A stretch of DNA of 64,000 bases from Chrysopilus asiliformis (lineage: Eukaryota > Arthropoda > Insecta > Diptera > Rhagionidae): assembly GCA_964034945.1 (NCBI GenBank), contig OZ035962.1:34065943-34129942 (forward strand), written 5' to 3'. The stretch's first letter is position 1; each line of letters starts with the position of its first letter. Shown in pieces: positions 55,759 through 64,000 of the stretch. The notes under the pieces were generated by a model. That model worked only from the letters and a program-made list of their open reading frames with translations, was not told the origin of the DNA and did no database searches. The position numbers and the translations under genes were made by a program.

Positions 55759-57650
55759 CAGGGCCGTACCGACTGGGGGGGGGATGGGGGGGGGGGGAGG
55801 CTCCCCCCCCAATAAGTCTTCAGTTGGGAATTTGACCCTTAGGAGTTGGGAAATCTCACTTCTTGAAGATGTGAGATTTCCCAAGTTGGGAAATCTCTTT
55901 TGTCGATTTTCCAAAATCCCAACTTGTCTTTTTCTACCTCAAATTTTCTATTAGTGAACAAAGGCGTGTTTTATGACTTGTTTGTGTTTCCACATGCCAT
56001 TCTGCTTTGGCGACAGCGTCACAGCGAGTTGGGAGAGAATGAATAAAAGGCTTTGAAAGAGTAGAGTAGACACTCGACCATGGGGGGAGTATAATGTTCT
56101 CATCAGTTTATGGCACAGAACTATATAACATAGTATGGTGACACAAAGCTCTGCTGAAAAATGGTCCCAAAAGTATTTCCCTCTTTATCATACTTAAACG
56201 CATCCACTGAACTGTATAATATCGCGAAATTCAAATTTCGTCCGCCGCGAAATTCAAATTTCACAAGTTTGAGACTAACTTTATGCGCCAACACCATTCC
56301 GAAAGTCTATTTTCCTTTGACAGCTCACGGTTTAAACGAAAGAACTATATTTATAGTCATACGGTTATGTCGCTCTTACTTAACTCGTTTTGATTCATTG
56401 AACTGTATTGAAATGGGACCATTTGAGACAGCAAATCGAGCGATCTAGTATATTCGTGCTGAAACAGTGAGTTTTGAAAATATAGTGTAATTGTTGTACC
56501 ATCGGTGTTCGGATTTTTTAAACAAATGAATAGGTAAGAACTGTTTCAAGTAATATGTATTTAATTTCTTATAAGTTTTTGTCAACACTGGATTCGGATA
56601 AAATCTGAATACAAAAGAAAGTGCCAAAAATAAGCGATATAAAGTCAAATGTACTTCTTGTGGTCACAAGTCGCATAAGATTATTAGTGTTTACCCTTTA
56701 TTTAATTGTGAAAAATAAAAAAAATTTACTTTCTTCTACGGAGTGCAATAAAGTATTGTATTCATGAAAAATTTCGACCTCTTAATTTTGCCTAAAAAAA
56801 ATTTCCCGATCACTCCTGAGTCGATTGGAGTCATATTTAAAAAATGTCTTTCTGTCTGTCAGTCTGTCTGTCAGTCTTTCAGTCTGTCAGTCTGTGTACA
56901 AGATTTCTCAAAAACTAATAAAGCTAGAGCCATGAAATTTTATAGGCATGTTGGGTCCTGAAATGGGACGATCCTATCAACTTTTGGTGGAAATCCGTTA
57001 ACCGGAAGTATCCAAAATGGCGGTTTTTCAAAAATCGCAATTTCGTTTTTCTCGATTTACTCCCAAACTACGCGTTTTTTAGTGGCCTTAAGTACGACGA
57101 AACTTTTAGAAAATAAAATTTCCCACACTTTTGTCTTTAGATATAACTCGATATCTCAACCTGTTATCGAGATAAAACGTTATTTCCAAAAAAAAAAAAA
57201 CAGTTTTTGCGATTATCTTGAAAACTAATGGGGTTTTGCTGACTGAATGTATGAAGTGAAATAATGAGAATGACATTCTGCACAATTTTGTTTCTTACCG
57301 TTATTGAGATATTTAGATTAAAATATAAAAAAATATGTTTTTGCAAATTACTGGCAAACTAACGTTTTTGATATTTTTGAATAAACCAAGAATTTATTGG
57401 GATGTCGTCTTAGGTTGACAACGCGACAGGGCTCTACGTAAATTGCGCAGGATCGTAGATTTTGTAGAAGTAAGTTTTGTGTTGACCACAACTGATATTT
57501 CATTATATCAGTTGTTTCTTGTCAGAGATTCTGGGCAAGGAAAAGGAATTTTTATTATGTACATCCCAGTTGGGAAAAATTAGATGTTCGAGTTGGGAAA
57601 ATTGAGACGTCTCCCCCCCCCCCCAATCCAGAACCTTCGATACGGCCCTG
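55759..57650. mobile_element. hAT element, duplication CGCCTAAC, with a nested DINE-like copy
   Basis: Left end CAGGGCCGTACCGACTGGGG and right end, in reverse complement, CAGGGCCGTATCGAAGG are flanked by exact CGCCTAAC (55751-55758 and 57651-57658). G- or C-runs and the phrase agttgggaaa lie inside both ends. Bases 56730-57512 are a family D DINE-like copy. Confidence 0.92.
56730..57512 (-). repeat. DINE-like family D, copy 2
   Basis: Reverse orientation of 26066-27080: on the minus strand it starts atcagttgtggtcaacacaa and ends near the gtagaagaaagt motif (plus-strand acttt-cttctac at 56729-56740). The core is only about 55 bases (56845-56898). The frame at 56764-56961 reads the core and is non-coding. 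Confidence 0.85.
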
Positions 57651-57658
57651 CGCCTAAC

Positions 57659-58269
57659 CCGCTCTAACACATAACAAGAACCTTTGTTGCTTAGCTGGAC
57701 GTCAGAGACGATTGTGCTGTCCTACGACATACGTAGAACGCAGTGACACACACTTGCACAACGACACACGTTTGCTCTTCGTCCCCGCGCTCGACGGACG
57801 GAAAAGACGCAAAGCGCCCCAAAACTAGCAACCCCCATTCGATTCTCATTCGCACCATCTCGATTACTCTTTACAATAAAACTATGCTAATTAAAATGCC
57901 ACTCACCCCCTCGACACTCCGCACACTCACACCAATTGCCCGGTTTCATGGATGATTACTCGACACACTGAGCTGTCATCCAGGCCGCTGAGTGAGCCAG
58001 TGCCCCGAAAATAAAGTGAGCCACAAGCTTATTTCAAATTTAATTACCTTAGTCGGTGACAGTAGTTTTTAATTAAGTTTATTGAAATAAACATTAGATT
58101 TTTATACAGTATGTTATTAATCTCGAATAGAATAAAGGCCCATTCGCCCGCCTTACGTGAAGCGAGCAACTTGAAAAGCCGTCGAATCGACAGTCGTGAT
58201 CTTATGGAATTCCTACCAAGGCTGCGGTTACACGTTTTACAGCCCGGATCTTAGTATATAAATATCGAT
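57659..58269. other. GC-richer unique stretch
   Basis: From 57690 to 57960 the DNA is less AT-rich than elsewhere and shows no repeat match in the window. A 70-codon plus frame (57743-57955) and a possible minus-strand exon with donor ggggtgagt (about 57912-57921) are present; neither is convincing alone. It may hold an untranslated or coding exon of the gene whose last exon is proposed at 55650-55704. Confidence 0.3.
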
Positions 58270-58640
58270 CAAGACTAGTGTATAAGTTATTGGCGAGAAT
58301 CGCGTCAAAATTACTCCATTGGTTGAGGAAATGGAAGGAGAGGGGTTAGGTCAATCTTGGTAGACAAAAGCTTTCCTATTAGGCTATATGTCAACGTTAG
58401 ACTACCCACTCAATTGCGAAAAGCGCGTCAAAATTCTCTAACGTTTCAGGACATCGCAGGAGAAATTTTAAGTGGAGAAGTTGGGTCGATAATATTGGAC
58501 AAAAAATTGTCTTAGGGTAAAGCCTACCCAATGACGAAAACTGCATCAAGATTGCTTTAATAGTTCGGGAAACAGCAGGAGACGGGATAATAAGTGGGGC
58601 GGACATTGCGTTGACATATAGCCTAATACATGCCCCTCGT
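58270..58640. repeat. Diverged tandem repeat, about three units of 120 bases
   Basis: Each unit contains a variant of gcgtcaaaatt, then a ggaaa or ggaca word, then ggaga and aagtgg or ggttaggt, then ttgaca, ttggac or ttggtagac. The minus frame at 58397-58606 runs through it and is not considered coding. Confidence 0.6.
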
Positions 58641-58716
58641 TACTAAGAACATATATTCGAAAACTGCTTGCCGCTACGACTAATAGTTTGTCTGTAATGT
58701 TATTTTCAATCACAAA

Positions 58717-59355
58717 ACATAAGAAAAGCTATAATTATTGTACCATGCGCCAATCGTCAAATAACAGACAAAATGTTTATTTAAAAACATCCATTTGTAT
58801 AGGAGAGGGGAAAAGACTGGTCGAATTGGATTTTGATGTATGCATGAGTTGTGTAAAATCCTATTCTAAACACATTTCGTCTTTATAAATTTTTCGATAC
58901 GATGCACAGTTTTTGAGAAAACAGGAAAAAAGTATGCCATTTGTATGGGAGAGGAAGAAAGTAGTGGTCCGATTCGATTTTAATGCATGAATGACTTATG
59001 AAAAACCCTGTTCTAAACACATTTTATCTCTATAAATTTTCCAATATCACTCACGGTTTTCGAGCAAATTGCAAAAAACTGTTTCATTTGTATGGGAGAG
59101 GGAGAAGGAGTGGTACAATTTTGCCCATTCATAGCCTAGTAAATTATGAGAAGCGTAAACAAAATTTTAAGTCTCTAGCTCAATCCTTTCGAAAGTTATG
59201 GTGTTAACGGACAGACGGACGGACAGACATGCGGAAATCCAAATATTTTGTGATTTCTAACACCCTGGTGTAGTTCATTTTTGTGTCCGATGATTGACGC
59301 GTTACAAACGGTATATTTAATCTAATATACTTCTATATGATATATTATAAGGGTG
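58717..59355 (+). repeat. DINE-like family E2, complete copy
   Basis: It starts aacataagaaaagctataat, with core gacagacggacggacagac at 59210-59228, the caccctggtgtagttcat block and a decayed terminal hairpin at 59325-59350. Confidence 0.82.
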
Positions 59356-60900
59356 TAAAAAATTTAATCGAAATCTGAATTTTAAATTACTTTTAACCTG
59401 ATTTTCGGAAGCACAAATTGGATAACCCAGTATATTTAATAATTTAATGTAATTTGGGGTACAAATTGGGATATGTGTCAAATAAAGAAAATATCTAATT
59501 TTTTAACCAGAATTTTGGTTTGTTTTTAACCGACATATTACAATAGCAATGCTCCTGGTTACGGTGTAAAAACCAAAAAAAAAATTGAAACCTTTTGATA
59601 GTTTTATGAGAAAAAATGATGATAACTTTTGATAAAGAAAACCTTATGTCTTAAACTTAACAGCAATTACTTTTATCATTTTATATTCTTTGTGTTCGTC
59701 TAGTTTGCTCAAGGCAGTAATCGTAAAAAGCATATGTTATTATGGCTTAAAATCATTCTTTTGTAATCAGCAAACGTTAAAGTCTCTCACATACTTTGGA
59801 TGCATATAATAAAAGAATAAAGAAATCAAGATGTACAATACTATAAATAGAGGAAGAGCAACAGAGTGAATAGAGGCTAACCACTCAGTGCGAATAAGGT
59901 TTTTTTTTATGTTTGTGTAAATTACGATGCTTTAGGGACCTAGATTTTTGTTTTGCACGTAGCGGGATTTCAGTTATAGTGCCATAAAAAGTGTTTATAT
60001 TAAACCCCAAATATAATACCCCTCTAGTTGTTAGTAAAGGTAGAAAATGGAATATACATTTACTAAAACACCTATTATATAGATAGATATATATATAAAT
60101 ATATATATATATTTTCGCCTACAGTATGAGTATCTCTTTCATTTAGCCAAAAAGAAACCAAACAAGCCATCTTTTATCTAAATACAACCATGTGAGAATA
60201 GTCTACGCTTTTTATGGTGTCTGAAAGCAAAAAAAAAATCACCAGGTTAGTGTAAAGGGATAAAAAACCAAGGAAAATAAACAAAAAACGATAGTACACA
60301 TACTTAGTATAAAAAAATCGAGTGCTAAAAAGCTCTATTAAGGTCATCTCTTACTTTGCTTTATGCTTATCCTTTTTGTTCTCACCTGCTATTCTATACT
60401 TCTACGTTAAGGACATGAGGCTCTCTACGTTTCATTTAAAGCTTCATTCTTTCTTCTGTTTTTAAATTCACCCTGGGAACAGTATTAAAGAAAAATAATC
60501 ACCTTCAGTGTCTGATGGAAACTATATTTACTTTTCTTCTTTTATACCTAGTAATTCCCTCATAAATTCTCCAACCTTCTTATTATATTTTGCCTGTTAT
60601 ACACACCTTTTCATAAAAACCCTATGCCCTTTCATACAAAAAAAGTTATGGTTATAAAGCCCCTTAGGCTAGTAGCATACTTGTGTCAATATGATTTATT
60701 CAAATAAAATAGTCGCTTCTCGTATACCACATTTATTTTTGTCCTTACGATTCCATAATGTTGGTTCATTCTAAATAACATGATTATATGAAAATAATTT
60801 GAAAATTCCGAAGTAACAGTATGAACATGTTAAAAATATATCCAAAAATTGCTTATTGTTTGCAAAAATCGCTTCGTGCTGCAATCGCTGTGATATAATA
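59356..60900. other. AT-rich stretch with no gene recognised
   Basis: It includes a TA/ATAG simple repeat at 60075-60113. No exon or element was identified. Confidence 0.4.
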
Positions 60901-61329
60901 GGGCTATTCACTCTTGATCGTAGATAGTAAAATCGTAGATTGTAATGTAAATCTACGATGGAAAAGTACAACGAAGCGTGAGCAGCGCTTTACTAGAGGT
61001 TGTTGGTTTTGTCGTAAATTTTTGACTCTTTACCTAAATTGTTTAAAGCATTTTTTAACTCTTAATTTATACTAAATCATATAAATACTTTAATTTACTT
61101 ATTTTTCCAATGTCCATTTTAGAGTTGGCACCAAGTTGACATGTGACAAAACATGTCTTAACCTCACTTTATTAGAAGTACTACAAAAACTACTATTTTA
61201 CCATACCTTCGGGTGTGGTAGATTGTAGTTTTCGTCGTAAAAAAGTTTATATGGAGAACTGTTACGATTTTATTTACAATTTTACGATTCTACGAGTTTA
61301 CAATCAACCACGATAAAGAGTGAATACCC
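60901..61329. mobile_element. MITE with GGGYTATTCACTCTT ends
   Basis: Ends gggctattcactctt and, in reverse complement, gggtattcactcttt share about 40 imperfect bases including atcgtagat words. Flanks are ATA on the left and TTA on the right, close to a Harbinger-type 3-base duplication. An inner palindrome atcgtagatt/aatctacgat lies at 60931-60960. It is related in its ends to 15821-16422. Confidence 0.65.
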
Positions 61330-61911
61330 TTAATATTTAAAAAAAACTTCGTTCAACGTACTTAACTTTCCGTAAACTTATCTTGCCGATATTTGGGCGC
61401 GATTTATTGTAAAGAATTTTCAGAAAAGTTACAAAATAATTTTCAATTTCTTTTTTTAAATAAGATATACTTTTTTTCAAATACTTTATTTATTTATTAC
61501 AAATTTCATCAAAATACTGATTACTGATTAATATTATTTACAATAACATATTTAAAGCTTACTCTTCAGAAACTCCAAACTATTGTTAAAATCAATATTT
61601 TCAAATTTCAAATTGAAATTACGGCATATGTTAAATATAGGTTCGTTAAGACCATAGTTTGTACGATGCATAGCAACATGAAGAAAGTTATGACATCTAA
61701 GTGGACGAGAAGGAGTAATTATATATATATTTTCAAATATTTGAGGCGAGCTAATCAGTCCCGTCAACAATTTGAACATAAAGGTATAGTCTTTGTGAGA
61801 CTCCTTCTTTCTTTTAAACTTTTTAACTTTAGCAGCGCAAGTCGATCTGCATAAGGAGGTAGACTTAAGACATTGTTCCAGGGCAGTCCCTTCACCGCAA
61901 AACGATCACAA

Positions 61912-63142
61912 CACGGTAAAAACTGGAGTCTAATTTTAAGACTTTTTTTCCTACATATAGGTCAACACCTTTTTGAGCCTAAAAATCAAACTTTAAAAGT
62001 TTGAAATTATTTTCCTTTTAAATAGTATTATCCGGTCTAAATTTAAGGTATTAAAATTTAAATTTTAGTCTAAAAAATCTAAAAATTAGTTCCAAATTTC
62101 TAAAAATTCTCAAATTAAAACCTTATGGTTTAAGTTTAAGATGTCTGAGTCTTAAATTAAGACTGGAATGGTTAAAAAATAGTCATAAACTTCTAAAATT
62201 CGTGAATTATCCGGGTAAATAAGCCTATCCGGTCTAAATTTAAGACTTAAAAGTTTTAATTTCAAACTGAAATTACTAAAAAGTAGTTACAATTTTCTAA
62301 AACTGACTCAAATTTAGACTTCGAAGTTTAAATTTCAAACCTTTTTTTTTATGTTTATGCCAGGAGCTTAGGCAAATTGCCTCTAATGCCGAAGGGTTTA
62401 GGTCCATGAGCAGAAAAGTTCCAAATTCAAATTCAAGCCGAATTATTTTTGCCCTGAGTGGGATTTGAACCACAGCTCTTTGGATCACAAGGCAAGCACT
62501 TAGCTGACTGCGCCATCCACGCCCGCAAATTAAATTCTTAATTTTAGATTAATATGTATAGAAAATATACTCAGACTTCTAAAATAAACCAATTCCAGAC
62601 TTTACTTTCTAAATTTTAGAATAATGAGTTTTAATTATAGGCTGAAATGATTAAAAAGTAGTCACAATTTTCTAAAACTGAATAAATTGTAGACTTTGAA
62701 GTTTTGTTTTTAGACCGAAAAGTCGAATTCGAGCATCGCGACTTTTCTAAAAATTGACCGACCGACTGATGAATTTGAAAAAGAAAAATAAACTGAAAAG
62801 ACTAAATATTAGACAAAAAGTTTAATTCAATTTTATCCGAATTGAAGTAAAACTTACAAGGTTTAGTTCTCAAACTTATAGGTCTAATATTTCGATTAAA
62901 AGTCTAGAAATAAGGCGGAGAGGTTTAAAACAAATTTTTAAGAAAGAAAAAGTTTACTTTTTAAACTATAGTCTTAAAAATAAACCGAAACTCACTAAAT
63001 ATTAAACTTTTCGACTAAAATATACTCTAAACTTTCAAAAAGTTTTAAAAATAGAGAAAATAGTTTAAAATTCCACTAAACTTTCAAAAGTTTAAAAAAT
63101 AGAAGGAAAAAGTCTTAAAATTAGACTCCAGTTTTTACCGTG
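61912..63142. mobile_element. Long-TIR element with internal iterations, superfamily unknown
   Basis: Ends CACGGTAAAAACTGGAGTCT are inverted and match for about 36 bases. The interior repeats variants of ggtctaaatttaagact and taaaaagtagtcacaa many times. No clear target duplication was found. A SINE is inserted in it. Confidence 0.75.
62342..62526 (-). repeat. tRNA-derived SINE inside the long-TIR element
   Basis: On the minus strand the head starts gcgggcgtggatggcgcagt (A box within) and has B box ggttcaaatcc, followed by about 100 bases of body and an A-run at 62342-62350. The body differs from the SINE at 22345-22720, so at least two SINE types exist. The minus frame at 62297-62488 is part of it and is non-coding. 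Confidence 0.82.
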
Positions 63143-64000
63143 AATGTATCGCATAGAAAGGGTCCCAAACCACAGAACAATATTCTAATATTGGACGAAC
63201 CAGAGAGCAGTATAAGGATTTGGTGATAAAAGGGTCAGAAAATGATTTATCAGCACGATTTTGATTTATCAGCACGTTTCGAAATGAAGTTTCCATGATT
63301 TTGTGCTTTTCTCCGACCTTGATTTCGGCATTTCTCTTCGTTTGACTCAGCCTTTAACGGGATACCCTCTATTAACGGTACACATTTTATTCATCGAAAT
63401 ATCTTTCAATCCAGATTTACAGTTTTTCCAACAAACTTTTAGTTTCCAAGAAAATGAAAATGGTACTTTTATTATGTTTGGAGGATTCTTATTACAATTA
63501 TGTTTGGCTGAATTTTACGTGCAGGGCTATTTTTGTTATTACAATTATGATTGCCGATACTGTCATTCGAACCATGTTATGCTCAAAGCTAAGAGGAGAA
63601 ATCTTGATCGTTTGATTATATTATGCTGTACAACAATATTTTCAAATTCTTCAACCATAATATGTTTGCGGCAACCAAAATATGTTTGGATTCCCAATTT
63701 TTTTTGTCGTTCGTCCAATCATATTATGTTTGGGGTGAACAAAATATATTTATATGGCTCATAACTATAATTATGATGAATCTAAACAAATATTAGTCAT
63801 AATTATAATTCCTGTAATAAAAATAATATTAAATTTTGTTAATTTTTTATATTATGAATAACTCGGCCGCTTCGGAACATAGCACTAATTGGAATTCATC
63901 GTCTGATTACATTTTGGATTTCTGGTTATATTTTGATTCCTCTATATATATTTTGATGATCCCAATGATAGTCAACCATATTTTTTTCTCTGTAGGTAAA
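63143..64000. other. AT-rich stretch with iterated attatgtttgg words
   Basis: From 63470 to 63760 the words attatgtttgg and aaaatatgtttgg recur. The 153-codon frame at 63303-63764 runs through them; it has no motif and is judged a chance frame. Confidence 0.45.

Noticed and set aside
63303..63764. A 153-codon open frame near the right edge
   Set aside because: It runs through iterated attatgtttgg words, has no domain or splice context, and composition is that of AT-rich DNA.

Overview
This is AT-rich animal nuclear DNA, most likely from an insect and perhaps a fly; the species cannot be named. The evidence is animal-style splice sites, an exon resembling acid-sphingomyelinase-like phosphodiesterases, and a repeat load typical of insect genomes: hAT, PIF/Harbinger, piggyBac, pogo/Tc1, a BEL-type miniature LTR element, tRNA-derived SINEs, and many DINE-1/Helentron-like elements with a GACA/GGAC core. 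There is no bacterial or viral gene layout. Nearly all open frames in the window are chance frames or pieces of transposons.

Host-gene candidates are few. An exon at 4000-4837 (+) looks like the last exon of an SMPDL3/acid-sphingomyelinase-like phosphodiesterase. An intact 172-residue four-helix membrane protein lies at 37875-38393 (+) with a polyadenylation signal 100 bases downstream. Two probable minus-strand terminal exons, 14873-15082 and 55650-55704, each follow a good splice acceptor and precede AATAAA signals, but their proteins are not recognised. No two of these can be joined from the sequence alone, so the window is mainly intron or intergenic space.

Layout. 0-10 kb: a split dispersed repeat holding a BED-finger hAT remnant, a pogo-like element, a piggyBac MITE, the SMPDL3-like exon, a GC-rich Harbinger MITE and a broken non-LTR retrotransposon. 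10-22 kb: a hAT inside a hAT, a second candidate exon, another hAT holding a DINE-like copy, and two Harbinger elements. 22-36 kb: a SINE, an internally deleted Tc1 copy, and most of the DINE-like copies. 36-50 kb: the membrane-protein gene, three Harbinger elements with TTA duplications, a three-level nest (pogo-like in piggyBac-like in a TA-flanked element), and a 1.5-kb hAT holding two further inverted repeats. 50-64 kb: a mariner remnant, a very young TRIM with identical LTRs, a hAT holding a DINE-like copy, tandem repeats and a SINE inside a long-TIR element.

The strongest result is structural. At least four families of short, non-coding elements (called B, D, E/E2 and H here) carry a central tetranucleotide tract; D, E/E2 and H also have an inverted pair of subterminal repeats, and several have a terminal hairpin. 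This is the plan of DINE-1/Helentron-derived elements. Many cut-and-paste elements still have exact target-site duplications, so the order of insertion can be read.
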